A stretch of 64,000 nt of DNA from contig NZ_JAIQDG010000016.1 of NCBI RefSeq assembly GCF_020037125.1, positions 124,001-188,000 on the forward strand. Reading direction: 5' to 3'. This stretch comes from Myxococcus sp. RHSTA-1-4. GTDB lineage: Bacteria > Myxococcota > Myxococcia > Myxococcales > Myxococcaceae. Within the stretch, counting starts at the first letter, position 1. Every line of letters starts with the position of its first letter. Below are positions 1-8,923 of the stretch, piece after piece. A program made the position numbers and the translations under genes. The notes under the pieces were generated by a model. The model searched no databases and had not been told where the DNA came from. It worked only from the letters and a program-made list of their open reading frames with translations.

Positions 1-745
1 TGGAGCGCTCCCGCGTGCAGGGGGCGTAGAGGAGGAGGAGGTTGGCCACCTCGGTCGCGACGTGCGGGGAGACCTGCCGGAGCGTGTGCCCACGGCCCGA
101 GCGGATGACGTGCGAGCGCGTCAGCTCCAGGCCCACCATGCGCCCGTTGCGCACGCGCGCCTCGAGGTCCACGCCCACGGTTCCGTCCGTGGGCACCTGC
201 ACGGCGCCGAGCAACTCCCGGATGCCCGCGGCGATGTCGTCGGAGGTCTGCCGGGGCGAGAGCGCTCCCTGGCGAAGGGGCAGCGTCCGGGCGCCGGTGG
301 GACGGAACGACTGGATGAAGTCGCTCGAGTCGACCTGCCAGGAGGACTCGCTCCGCCGCAGCGTCAGCGACACCTCGCGAGCGGGGTGCTTCATGGCCGC
401 CACGAGCGCCGCCGTCACCTTGCTTTGTGTGCCCGCGGCGTCGGTGGCGGGCTTGCCCTGCCGCCCGCCCCGGTTCTCGGCCACGAAGCCCACGAGGGTG
501 AGCGCGCCCTGCTCGGACCAGAAGGTGAACCGGAGCTGGGAGTCCATGTCGCGCACGCTGCTGGCCAGGGCCCAGACGCGCGCGGCGACCCGGGCGGCCT
601 CCTCGCGGCCCGCCTGCGTGTCGATGTGAGGTGGTCGCTCGGGGTCCAGGTCGCCGGCACCGGAGCCTCCCGTGCCCGGAGGTGTGCTCGCGCAGCCCGT
701 GACGAGGGCGAGGAGCAGCACCGCGCCCGGGAGGGCCCGTGCCAT
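1..745 (-). CDS. Lipoprotein, 3'-truncated by the window edge
   Basis: The frame opens at ATG 745 and runs without a stop off the left edge, giving at least 248 residues. The N-terminus is a lipoprotein signal (hydrophobic stretch ending in a lipobox VTGCAS, Cys about residue 19), followed by a short Gly/Ser/Pro linker and a soluble region that I do not recognise. Upstream of the ATG the ribosome-binding site is poor. The mature part has alternating polar and hydrophobic segments and no transmembrane helix, so an outer-membrane or periplasmic lipoprotein is likely. Function unknown. Confidence 0.7.
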   Translation of the reverse strand, partial: MARALPGAVLLLALVTGCASTPPGTGGSGAGDLDPERPPHIDTQAGREEAARVAARVWALASSVRDMDSQLRFTFWSEQGALTLVGFVAENRGGRQGKPATDAAGTQSKVTAALVAAMKHPAREVSLTLRRSESSWQVDSSDFIQSFRPTGARTLPLRQGALSPRQTSDDIAAGIRELLGAVQVPTDGTVGVDLEARVRNGRMVGLELTRSHVIRSGRGHTLRQVSPHVATEVANLLLLYAPCTRERS

Positions 746-983
746 GGAAGGACACTGGAAGGGACGCGGGGACATGACACACCTCCGCCGAGCGGGACGT
801 GCCCGGGTGATTCGAGCCCTGGGGGCAAAGGAAGCGTCGGACAGGGCTCTTCAGAGGTAGAGACGCCGCGGGGAGCAATCCCCTGACCGAACGGCACTTG
901 CGGACGGGGTGACTGTTCGTTGAGTCACGCCGCGGTGGTGGTGTCTGTGCTCGCGGGCAAGCCGAAGCCGCGTTGGATGTGCT

Positions 984-3692
984 TCAGGTTCGCGAGCGCG
1001 TGGCCCGTCGCGAGCGGGTGGACTTGCCGAGGCATCGTTGGAAGGCGGGGCCCAGGACGTACTCGAGACTGCGCTCATCGGCACTTGCGGGCTGGGTGAA
1101 GCGCGACCGCATCCCGTGCTCCCGGAGGGTGTCCAGCCATGCGAGAGCTTCCGACGAGGGGACCTGCCGGCGGAGGAGGGCGAAATAGAAGTAGGCGTAC
1201 TCGTCCGCCAGGCAGGTGGCGAAGGTGATGGGGTCGTCGGAGTTGATGGAGATCATCAGCTCCGACGAGGCGTCCCGTGGTTCTCGTGCTTCCTGGCCGG
1301 GAGGTTCGCTGGCTTGAGGTGAGTAGCCCGCCATCCGGAGCACCGGGTGGTCGTCCACTCCAAGCAGGTCCGCGATCAGCAGGTTGCTCGAAGGGTTGGC
1401 CTCCACGGTGACCTCGAGCCGCGCGAGCTGGGAGCACAGCCAGTGCTGGACCTCCTGGAGGAAGACCACCTCCCCTTCGTCCGCGCGGACCTCCACCAGC
1501 TCCTGTCCCCGGCGGAAGAGGCCGACGTCCGTGAGGTATGCCAGGACGAGGTGTTCCGGCCCCTTGAGCGAATGCACGGTCCGGCGGTCGGGAAAGCCCA
1601 ACCACTGGAGGACCTCGGGCTGATGCCGCAGGCGTCGAGCCTCTCGCAGGGTGTCCAGGTCGACGTGCGCTTCCGCGCTGTAGATGCGGCGAGCCAGCGT
1701 CAGGGCTTCCGTGCGTACACGCTCGATGCGGCGCGCGGGGGCGCCCACTTCTCCCGAGCCGTATCGGTCCAGCTCCCAGAGCAGGTCCTCCAGCCGCTCC
1801 TCGGCGGGCTGGACGACGACTCCGGACGCAGTGGCCCAGCGGCGTGGGTCGGTTCCCAGCGCCAGGCCATGCCCGAGCCTGTCCCCATTCTGGAGCAGCC
1901 CTGCTTCCTTCAGCTCATGGATGCGGCGCAGTCCCTCCACGAGGCGTGAGAACTCCTCCCCCGCGTGACAGGTCAACCGCAGGGGGCCCGTCTGCCACGT
2001 GGGCTGCTTGCGAGCGAGCGCGGCGGAGATGTCGACCGAGGTCTCCCGAAGGATGGATAGCAGGGGCGCCACGGCCCAGGTGGGGATGGCGAGCTCCGTG
2101 CTGGCCACGTCCAGGCCGCGGGTCAGCAGGAGCAGCTCCGGGTGGTGGAAAAGGGCCGTCTGGAGGGCGAGGGCCTCCCGGCGCCGATGGCGGAACCACA
2201 CGCCGAAGCGGAAGCCGGCGGGGTCTCCGCTCGGGTCCGCGTGGAGGTGGCGACGCAAGCCGAGCTTGTGCTCGCGCTCCTTGATGAAGTGGAAGATGAG
2301 CCCGAGTTCCGGAGCAGGGGCGCCGGCCGGACGCGGTGTCATTCCGACGCCCGCGCAGGCGAGGCGGCGCACCTCGTCGCGGACCTCTGTCCAGGACGAG
2401 GGAGGCGCCGTGCGCGTTTCGAGCGCCGCCAGGGCGAGGCCTCTTGACTGGTGGTGCACCGCCGCCTGGAAGCGCAGCTCCTCCAGCGGGCCGCGGAGAG
2501 GAGAGAGCCGGCGGTAGTGGCGGCCGAACCAGTCCAGGCCGGAGGTGCCGGGCTCCTGGATGAGGTGGGCGTGGACGAGGCCACGGATGCGCTCGTACTG
2601 CCAGAAGAGCTCGGCGAAGCGGGTGTCCCCTCGGCCTGTATGCAACAGGTAGTGCAGCGCGCGGACGGTGAAGAGCGTCTCCGGGCAGGCCCCACCAGGG
2701 GCGGGTCGCAGCCATGCCGCGAGCGGGTCCGTCTCGCGCAGGCCGTCGAGTGTGTCCGGTGGCGTGTGGGAGCCCGCGTTCGTCAGGAGGGCGTACAGCC
2801 GGCGGGTGTAGGCGAAGGGGATGTGCTCGACGGTGCCATGCAGGAAGGCGAGGACTCGGGAGCACAGGCGCAGACAGTCGGTTGCGCCGGAGGGCCAGCG
2901 CAGGCGCGCGCAGAGGGCGGGGAGCTCTTGGGCCTCGAAGCCCGCGAAGCCTCCCGGGAAGGCACCGCGCTCCTTCTTCCAGAGGAACGCCGCGAACAGG
3001 ACGCGGGCGACCGCAGCGGTGAGCAGCCTGCTTCGGAGTCCTTCTCCGTTTCCGAAGGGGGAGCCCGCATCGACCTGGAGTTTGTCCAGCTCTGGCCCGC
3101 TGCGGCACAGCCAGCTCATCCAGGTGGTCCACAGCAGCGGGAAGCCGAAGGCGGCTCCGACGTGGAGGTGCGTCTCCGCGACGGGGCGCTGGAGGAGTCG
3201 CTCCAGGTGGGCGGTGGCGAGCGCCACGTCGTCGCCAGGAGGCGCCGTGCCGTTTGGGGCATGGAGCGCCGCGACGAGCAGGTCGGCGGGCAGGCGTAGC
3301 CCCAGCCAGCGCCAGTGGGCGGCGCGGTCCGCGATGTCGGTGGTGGAGGTGTGGTTGTCGCGGCGGAGCGCCACCCGGGTGCCGGCGCGCACGAGGTAGC
3401 GCTGCGCGAGCTGGACTGCATAGTCCGCGAGCGCGACCGCCGTGGTGTTACCGGGCTCTGCTCCGAACCAGGCTCGGTCTCTCAGCGCGGAGAGACTCGA
3501 GAGGGAGCGCCCGCCGGAGCGCAGGCGCAGGTGGGCTTCCAGCTCCGAGGCGAGAGAGGCCGTCGGAGCGTCCAATATCCCCACGGCTGCACGCCCCAGC
3601 CGCGTGGTGCGATGACGCAACGCCGCGTTCGAGCACAGCGGCCAGGCCTCGGCTTCGGCGAGCAGGCGCGAGTGGGGAACCTCGTGGGGCAT
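984..3692 (-). CDS. rdrB: RdrB, RADAR adenosine deaminase
   Basis: About 902 residues from ATG 3692 (910 if the TTG at 3716 is used). It carries the metal and catalytic motifs of the adenosine deaminase superfamily, far apart in a very long chain as in RdrB. Numbered from the TTG these are HLHVG at 183-187, HAGEE at 584-588, RLGHG at 613-617 and SINSDDP near 823-829. RdrB is known to assemble with RdrA and deaminate adenosine nucleotides or RNA during phage infection. It directly follows the ATPase gene. The TTG abuts the rdrA stop (TGATTG) but has no Shine-Dalgarno, whereas the ATG is preceded by GAGG and AGG, so I prefer the ATG. The large inserts between motifs match a RADAR deaminase rather than a housekeeping one of about 340 residues. 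Confidence 0.85.
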   Translation of the reverse strand: MPHEVPHSRLLAEAEAWPLCSNAALRHRTTRLGRAAVGILDAPTASLASELEAHLRLRSGGRSLSSLSALRDRAWFGAEPGNTTAVALADYAVQLAQRYLVRAGTRVALRRDNHTSTTDIADRAAHWRWLGLRLPADLLVAALHAPNGTAPPGDDVALATAHLERLLQRPVAETHLHVGAAFGFPLLWTTWMSWLCRSGPELDKLQVDAGSPFGNGEGLRSRLLTAAVARVLFAAFLWKKERGAFPGGFAGFEAQELPALCARLRWPSGATDCLRLCSRVLAFLHGTVEHIPFAYTRRLYALLTNAGSHTPPDTLDGLRETDPLAAWLRPAPGGACPETLFTVRALHYLLHTGRGDTRFAELFWQYERIRGLVHAHLIQEPGTSGLDWFGRHYRRLSPLRGPLEELRFQAAVHHQSRGLALAALETRTAPPSSWTEVRDEVRRLACAGVGMTPRPAGAPAPELGLIFHFIKEREHKLGLRRHLHADPSGDPAGFRFGVWFRHRRREALALQTALFHHPELLLLTRGLDVASTELAIPTWAVAPLLSILRETSVDISAALARKQPTWQTGPLRLTCHAGEEFSRLVEGLRRIHELKEAGLLQNGDRLGHGLALGTDPRRWATASGVVVQPAEERLEDLLWELDRYGSGEVGAPARRIERVRTEALTLARRIYSAEAHVDLDTLREARRLRHQPEVLQWLGFPDRRTVHSLKGPEHLVLAYLTDVGLFRRGQELVEVRADEGEVVFLQEVQHWLCSQLARLEVTVEANPSSNLLIADLLGVDDHPVLRMAGYSPQASEPPGQEAREPRDASSELMISINSDDPITFATCLADEYAYFYFALLRRQVPSSEALAWLDTLREHGMRSRFTQPASADERSLEYVLGPAFQRCLGKSTRSRRATRSRT

Positions 3693-3716
3693 GAATGCCT
3701 GTGCCTCGTGGCTCAA

Positions 3717-6700
3717 TCAGAGGGGAAGTGGGCTGGGGGCATCCCATTTGCCGAAGACCTTGACCCAGGGATGGTCGGGGAAGGTGTTGTCGATATTCAT
3801 GAGGAACTCATCCACCAGAGCCTCTGAAATACCCATACTCAGCAAGCGGTTCCTGCGCCACCGGGGCTGCCCCTCGCGGAACTCTCTCCAGTTTCGAGCA
3901 GTCCGATCCTCGTCCTCATCTGACTGCGGTGTTGAGAGGGCGTCCAAAATGGCGGCGGCTGCTGAAGGCGACAGTCCAGCTTCGGGAGTGGCCATGGACC
4001 AGAGGGAGTTGCGCCATCCATTGTAGAGAGCTGCCCGCTGCACGCTCATGCCCTTGGGAGTGTGAGGGGGCTGGAGCAGCGCTCGCCAGTCCTGCGTCGA
4101 TGTCCTCAGCTTCAGATTCTGGTAGATGCCTCCACGAGCTTGCAGTCCTTGGCACACGGAGAAGAGCCAATACGCCAATGCATCCATGATGCGAAGGTCC
4201 GCAGAGGTATCCCTGTCGGCGGTTGCTGATTGCGCGAATCGTACGGCCTCCAGCCAGCTCTGCTCCAGGGCCTCCCACTCGAATAGTGCCGGCCACCTGG
4301 GAACAGGCCATGGGTGGAGGCGGGGACCTTTCTTGAATCGGAGTTCGACCCCTCTCCAGCCAATGGGGGACATCAAGGACTCGTCGGAATTCTCGCTGAG
4401 ATCCTGTTCGTGGTCATAAGCCATGCGGAGCAGTGCTTCCATGGCGTGAGTGGCACCAGGGCTGCCCGACAGCATTCGTAGGAATGGCTGCGAAGTGCCC
4501 TGTAATAGGTGCACGCTGGCCGTGAGTTGCTTCGGAATCCTGAACGAAAGAACGGAGTCCTCCGCCAATATCTGCTCCCTCTTCTGGTTCAGTTGCCGCT
4601 GAAGTGATTCCGCGATGCGCAACCGACCTTCGGTAAGGGTGAGGGCGTCCGCCAGTGCTGAGTCACCTACCGTGTCGCAAGCCACTTTCCACAGCCGGGC
4701 CAGCGCGGGGGCGCCCGCATCAGTGATTCGCGTGAAGGGCTCCACCTGCTCTCTCATCCGTTGGAGCATGGGGACGGGCGCCTGCCCCAACCACTCCGTG
4801 CGAAGAGAGGTCACGTATGAACCCAAGGAAGGGTTGTGGGTGCCCTCGCCCAAGACGCCTTCCAGGAACGGAAGGCGGATGTTCCTGAGTGTTTCGCGGA
4901 AGTTGTTCACGACCTCATTTCGATTCGGCGTTGCGTCCTCTCCTTCAACCCAAAGCCGGAACTCATGGGTGGGGAACTGCTCGTCGATGCTTAGGACGAA
5001 TGCCTCGATGCGCGCGGCTTGGAGTGCTTGGTTGCGTTCATGTGCGAAGCTCCGTGCGACCCGGTCACGTCGCGCGGTCCGGAGTGCCTGACGCGCCTGT
5101 CTCCACCTCCCCTTGAACGCAGCCAGCATCGCTTTCAGCAGGGCATTGGCCGCCTCAGGAGGAAGCATGGACTCAGGAGCGCTCAACAGCCCCGCGCGGC
5201 CGAGAGCCCATTCCACCAGGGCATGCTGGCGTTCCGTGCCGGGTTCAAGTTGGGCTATGCGTGCGAGCTTGTCGGCGATGGCGGTCCATGAAGAGGGGTC
5301 TTCAGTGTCGGGCCCGGAGGGAGCCGTCTCCTCGCCGCCAACCTTCAGCACCACGCTGAGGAATGCCTTCGCCATCCGCTCCACGACGTGCGGGTCTGGC
5401 GGAACGGAGAAGATGAGCGCGGTGTCCCACTCCGCACGGAGCAGGTCGATGTCGAGGAACGAACTCCAATCCGGGAGAGGCCAGGCGAGGGTGTCTGGCC
5501 CTTCGACGGAGCGCTGGGGGAAGGTGACGTGGGCGAGGAGCGGTGTGGAAAGTCCGCTCGGAAGCAGGTCCGTTTTCGTGCCTCCGCCAGCATCCGCGAG
5601 CACGTCCGCGGCCAGCATGTACGCCGCCGTCACCTGTGCCGGCAGCTTGTTTGCACGACCGCCAGTGGCCACTTCGGCGCGAGCTGGCCGTTCAAAGGTG
5701 ATGCGCGCCCCGGGAACCTCCACCTTGGAAGCTGTCTCCAACCTCCAGGTGACTTCGAGACCGGGGTCCACCTTCAATCGGGGGCGCTTGCCCTCGAGCC
5801 GCACCAGGGGCTCCAACTCCTGCCTCAATGCGCTGGGGACGCGTGCGTCCCTCACCGCCGTTTGCCAGATGAAGACGACCGCTTCTTCAACAGAGAGTAG
5901 AGTCTTCTCGCTGGATTTCAGCTCCGTGGCTACGTCCCACAGCGAGCGCATCCGGTCCGGTAATGCTTCGAGCACCTGGGACTCGGGTGGGAAGTAATCC
6001 GTGAGCGTCCCGGTGGTGCGTCCCGGAGGACGGGATTGCTTCTTGAGCACCTGGAAGGAGCCGAGAACCGATTCGAGGCGAGGCCCCTTCACCAATCTCT
6101 GGGCGGGGGCAATCGCCGGGAGTTCACAGCGGTGCGCCAGCGGAATGGCCTTCGCATAGACGTCCAGGGCGAGGCGCCGTCGCTGCTCCGGGTCAGGGTC
6201 CTGGGTCGACACGGGCCCCATCACGATGGTCGGCTTCCGGGGAGATTTCGGGGGAGGTGAACCGAGTGTGCTGAGGAACAGCTCGGTATCCCCGGTCAGC
6301 ATGAACGCCAGCCGCGGATGCCAGAGCTTGCGCACCAACTCCAGCAGCGATCCCGCGAGTGCTGGATTCATGTCGGCGTCATCGACGGCGAGCAGGAACA
6401 GCGGGTGCGCGTCGGGTTTCCATCCGTTCTTGACGGGGTACTCCTTCACGAGCGCGTCCATGAACTCCCGAAAGACGCTGGCGACATCCAGGCGGCGCAG
6501 TTCCCCCTGTTCGACCTCCACGGCGAAGGCCTCTGCGTCCAGCTTCCCCTGGCGCTCACGCAGGTTGTCTTCCCAGCCGGACGCGGCGGTCCGGGCAAAG
6601 GTCCGCCAGCTCTTCCGGGCGCTGGACTCATGCTCGCCCCCCGGATGCCACGCGGCCTGTCCCAGCCTGGGGTGCTCCAGGGGCGTTTCCATCGACTCGA

Positions 6701-7133
6701 CCACCCGCTCCAGGTTGGCCACCAGGTGGAACAGCAGGTGGGTGGAGTGAGGCAGCGGCTGCAAGTCCACCAATCCCACCGGAACGATGTGGTCGGCGGG
6801 CGTGAGCCAGCTCTCATATCCGGCGGGAACGGCGTTCTCGGTCAGCGCCCTGCCGTAGGCGTCCAGGAGCGTGACGAGCAGGGCCGACTTTCCCGAGCCG
6901 CGCGCGCCGTCGAGCAGCACGACCCGGTTGGTGCGGTTCTCGCGGTAGATGGTCGGGAGGTACGGGTGCGCTTCCGACTTCAGATGCGGGCGCTCCACCC
7001 GCTCCCGGGCCATGCCTCTGAGCAGGTGTGCCGCCCGCTCTCCAGCCCTGCGCTGCTCATCGGTCAGCTCATCGAACTTCAGTGGCATGGCCTCGGGCCG
7101 CGGTTCGATGAAGTCACTGCGTGATGCCGTCAC
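3717..7133 (-). CDS. rdrA: RdrA, RADAR P-loop ATPase
   Basis: 1138 residues from a GTG at 7133 with a strong GGGAGG five bases upstream. A Walker A motif GARGSGKS lies at 76-83, and a Walker B-like LFLLAVDDAD at about 245-254 is followed by a sensor-like segment FMLTGDTELF near 277-286. The rest is a long alpha-helical-looking C-terminal region without recognisable domains, as expected for RdrA, a large ring-forming AAA-type ATPase. The gene ends exactly where rdrB begins, so the two are surely co-transcribed. RdrA and RdrB together are the core RADAR system, which acts on phage infection. No accessory RdrD-type membrane gene or SLATT gene adjoins it. Assignment rests on the P-loop, the length and the deaminase partner. 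Confidence 0.82.
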   Translation of the reverse strand: MTASRSDFIEPRPEAMPLKFDELTDEQRRAGERAAHLLRGMARERVERPHLKSEAHPYLPTIYRENRTNRVVLLDGARGSGKSALLVTLLDAYGRALTENAVPAGYESWLTPADHIVPVGLVDLQPLPHSTHLLFHLVANLERVVESMETPLEHPRLGQAAWHPGGEHESSARKSWRTFARTAASGWEDNLRERQGKLDAEAFAVEVEQGELRRLDVASVFREFMDALVKEYPVKNGWKPDAHPLFLLAVDDADMNPALAGSLLELVRKLWHPRLAFMLTGDTELFLSTLGSPPPKSPRKPTIVMGPVSTQDPDPEQRRRLALDVYAKAIPLAHRCELPAIAPAQRLVKGPRLESVLGSFQVLKKQSRPPGRTTGTLTDYFPPESQVLEALPDRMRSLWDVATELKSSEKTLLSVEEAVVFIWQTAVRDARVPSALRQELEPLVRLEGKRPRLKVDPGLEVTWRLETASKVEVPGARITFERPARAEVATGGRANKLPAQVTAAYMLAADVLADAGGGTKTDLLPSGLSTPLLAHVTFPQRSVEGPDTLAWPLPDWSSFLDIDLLRAEWDTALIFSVPPDPHVVERMAKAFLSVVLKVGGEETAPSGPDTEDPSSWTAIADKLARIAQLEPGTERQHALVEWALGRAGLLSAPESMLPPEAANALLKAMLAAFKGRWRQARQALRTARRDRVARSFAHERNQALQAARIEAFVLSIDEQFPTHEFRLWVEGEDATPNRNEVVNNFRETLRNIRLPFLEGVLGEGTHNPSLGSYVTSLRTEWLGQAPVPMLQRMREQVEPFTRITDAGAPALARLWKVACDTVGDSALADALTLTEGRLRIAESLQRQLNQKREQILAEDSVLSFRIPKQLTASVHLLQGTSQPFLRMLSGSPGATHAMEALLRMAYDHEQDLSENSDESLMSPIGWRGVELRFKKGPRLHPWPVPRWPALFEWEALEQSWLEAVRFAQSATADRDTSADLRIMDALAYWLFSVCQGLQARGGIYQNLKLRTSTQDWRALLQPPHTPKGMSVQRAALYNGWRNSLWSMATPEAGLSPSAAAAILDALSTPQSDEDEDRTARNWREFREGQPRWRRNRLLSMGISEALVDEFLMNIDNTFPDHPWVKVFGKWDAPSPLPL

Positions 7134-7378
7134 GCTCCCCTCCCGGATTGCTTCCTGTGTCTCTTACTCTGGACAGGACGGGTTGCCAGATAAGTACTGG
7201 CTCAGGACGCGGATGCGTTTCGCGAGGTTGGGCGAACCCAGGTGACGGGGGGCGTCCGCCACCGCGAGGGCTCGCGTCACCACCCACCTGGCGTTCGGCG
7301 GCAAGGACTTCCGAAGTGGGCGTGGGCGACCCGGGGGCAGCCGGGGTCTGGAAAGTCTGGGCAGAGGTGGTTCGCAGA

Positions 7379-7400
7379 GTGGAATGAACGTTCATTCCAC
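7379..7400. promoter_or_regulatory. Perfect 22-bp palindrome, operator candidate
   Basis: A perfect palindrome with core GAATGAACGTTCATTC, flanked by GTG and CAC. The symmetric ATGAAC/GTTCAT half-sites resemble the operators of many TetR-family repressors. A near copy lies 49 bp further on. It sits about 250 bp upstream of the rdrA start, so it could be an operator for RADAR, but a hairpin or small repetitive element is also possible. Confidence 0.5.
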
Positions 7401-7427
7401 CTGTGCGTCGCTCCGGTGAACACGGGC

Positions 7428-7449
7428 GTGGAATGAGCGTTCATTCCAC
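7428..7449. promoter_or_regulatory. Second copy of the 22-bp palindrome
   Basis: Same 22-bp sequence as the copy at 7379 except for one base (core GAATGAGCGTTCATTC), which breaks one symmetric pair. About 18 bp after each copy are also similar, so the two form an imperfect direct repeat of roughly 40 bp with 49-bp spacing. Confidence 0.5.
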
Positions 7450-7729
7450 TGTCGCCCCGCTCCGAGCTGGTCATGGGAGCGGGGCGGCTGTGACCTCGGG
7501 GGCCGAGGGAGGCAGCCTACTCCCTTGAGCGTTCGGCCCATGTTGCCCGGTAGATGCTGTGGGCGGCCTCGGCCCATGGCCGGCTCATTGCACGAGGGCG
7601 TCATGTCCTGCCTGTCGTGCCCGCAGCGTGGGCAAGCCCCGGTCATGCGGAGCTCTCCTTCATGCTGAATGGGGTGGAGCCGACCCGGCAGCACTGGTGC
7701 CTGAATGTTCCGGTCGTGCCAGCCCAGGT

Positions 7730-8176
7730 TCAGCGCACGAAGGAGGCGAACGCGGCCTCCGTGACGAGACCGAACACGGCGGTCTGCGCCACGAGCCAGG
7801 CGTGCTCGGTGGTGCTCCAGGTCCGGAGTGACGCCGTAGCGCGCAACATGGGGAAGGTCGACAGCTCCAGGGCGAGCACGCCCAGGCCGAGCAGGACGCC
7901 GGGTGGGAGGGGCCCCTCGGGCGCGGCTTCCCGCGCGAGGGCCCAGCCGACGCCCAGCATTGGCCCGTAGATGGCGCGCATGGCATCACCCCAGCGGCGG
8001 GCCTGGACGGGGGACAGCTCCCGGTGAAGCGCGGAGCGTGCGAGTCGCGCGGCGATGTGGCGCGCGGCATATGGAGGTGGCCTGCCGAGCACCCGGTTGC
8101 GCAGCGCCACGAAGGCGCGGAGCGCCACGGTGCCGGTGACTCCGGCAATCAGTGCCTGGGGGAACATCGCGCCCAT
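7730..8176 (-). CDS. Small membrane protein, unknown function
   Basis: About 148 residues from ATG 8176 (a GTG at 8182 and an ATG at 8167 are alternatives). Hydrophobic segments lie at the N-terminus, in the middle (LLGLGVLALELSTFPML) and at the C-terminus (AWLVAQTAVFGLVTEAAF), suggesting three or four membrane helices with an Arg-rich loop near residues 25-60. The pattern recalls small DUF1440-like inner-membrane proteins but I cannot name a family. It is transcribed toward RADAR but separated from it by about 600 bp. Confidence 0.6.
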   Translation of the reverse strand: MGAMFPQALIAGVTGTVALRAFVALRNRVLGRPPPYAARHIAARLARSALHRELSPVQARRWGDAMRAIYGPMLGVGWALAREAAPEGPLPPGVLLGLGVLALELSTFPMLRATASLRTWSTTEHAWLVAQTAVFGLVTEAAFASFVR

Positions 8177-8305
8177 GCTCACAGCCCCGCGCCCTCATGG
8201 CGGCTCTTCCATGCGTGGTCATCCACGGAAAGGTGGGGCATGGACCCGGATGCCCTCAAGGGAGAGCAGGGAGCCAGGCTGCCCCCCGGCATTCCGCTCT
8301 CGTCA

Positions 8306-8782
8306 TCAGTAGCCCAGCCCGAGTTTCTCTGCCTCCTCCGTCAGCGCATCCACGACCTTCTTCCGGCGCGCATCATCCTGGCGCTTGTAGGCGAGCAGGT
8401 CCTCGAACCGGATGCGCCGGTGTGTGCCGACGCGATGGAAGGGAATCGCTCCCTGGTCGAGCAGGCCGATGAGGTAGGGCCGCGAGACGTTCAGCAGGTT
8501 CGCGGCCTCCTGGGTGGTCAGCTCCGCATGGATGGGGACGATGGTCACCGCATGTCCCTGCGCCATCTGCTCCAGGATGCGGACGAACAGCTCGAACGCC
8601 TCGCGTGGGATCGTGACGCTCTCGGCGTGCGACTCCCCCTCTGGCTGGATGCTGAATCGGGATGCCTGCCGCTTCCGGGTCTTCCGCAGAAGCGGGGCGA
8701 GCATCCGCGCGGCACGGGCTGCCTCCCGCGCGCCTTCTTCGCCGGGGGAGGCAACCCCCCGAAGGTCCACTCCGACTCCCAT
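8306..8782 (-). CDS. Excisionase-type HTH DNA-binding protein, likely antitoxin
   Basis: 158 residues from ATG 8782, chosen because GGAG lies eight bases upstream. The C-terminal half contains an excisionase/MerR-like winged helix-turn-helix (LTTQEAANLLNVSRPYLIGL, then IPFHRVGTHRRI) followed by a charged helix. Proteins with this domain are common antitoxins of PIN-domain toxins, and a PIN gene lies directly across the intergenic region. The usual arrangement is tandem with the antitoxin first; here the two are divergent. It probably binds the shared promoter region and represses both genes. The N-terminal 60 residues are not recognisable. Confidence 0.75.
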   Translation of the reverse strand: MGVGVDLRGVASPGEEGAREAARAARMLAPLLRKTRKRQASRFSIQPEGESHAESVTIPREAFELFVRILEQMAQGHAVTIVPIHAELTTQEAANLLNVSRPYLIGLLDQGAIPFHRVGTHRRIRFEDLLAYKRQDDARRKKVVDALTEEAEKLGLGY

Positions 8783-8822
8783 GTGACTTCTCCTGATGGA
8801 GGGCGCTCGTGGCCCGAACAAA

Positions 8823-8842
8823 CGAAATATCCGCAATATTCG
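8823..8842. promoter_or_regulatory. AT-rich inverted repeat between divergent HTH and PIN genes
   Basis: The 20-mer CGAAATATCCGCAATATTCG has inverted AATAT/ATATT arms around CCGCA and outer CGAA/TTCG. It is strikingly AT-rich for this genome and lies in the 141-bp divergent intergenic region, so it is a reasonable operator or promoter element for the adjacent pair. Confidence 0.4.
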
Positions 8843-8923
8843 CAGCAAGTGCAACCCCACCGCCGGGCCCTGGTTGCCTGGGTAGAGGAGGACGTCAGAG
8901 GTAGGGTCTAGGCTCCAGCCGCC

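Larger units (their letters stand above)
7134..7729. other. 596-bp non-coding stretch upstream of RADAR
   Basis: No convincing gene. It holds the two 22-bp palindromes listed separately and an imperfect inverted repeat at 7233-7297, whose arms share CGAAC, CCAGG and GTGACG blocks with their complements. A short minus-strand reading frame with a CPRCG motif runs through the palindromes but looks spurious or degenerate. The stretch lies downstream of the minus-strand membrane-protein gene ending at 7730 and upstream of rdrA, so it must contain the RADAR promoter. I could not pick a convincing -35/-10 pair. Confidence 0.6.

Noticed and set aside
7392-7694. Minus-strand 100-codon frame with a CPRCG zinc-ribbon-like motif
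   Set aside because: It reads through both 22-bp palindromes, has no clear ribosome-binding site and no further family features, so I treat it as non-coding or a decayed fragment.
7134-8182. RADAR accessory gene (RdrD-type membrane protein or SLATT)
   Set aside because: The membrane protein at 7730 is 600 bp away and does not look like RdrD or a SLATT protein, so I do not include it in RADAR.
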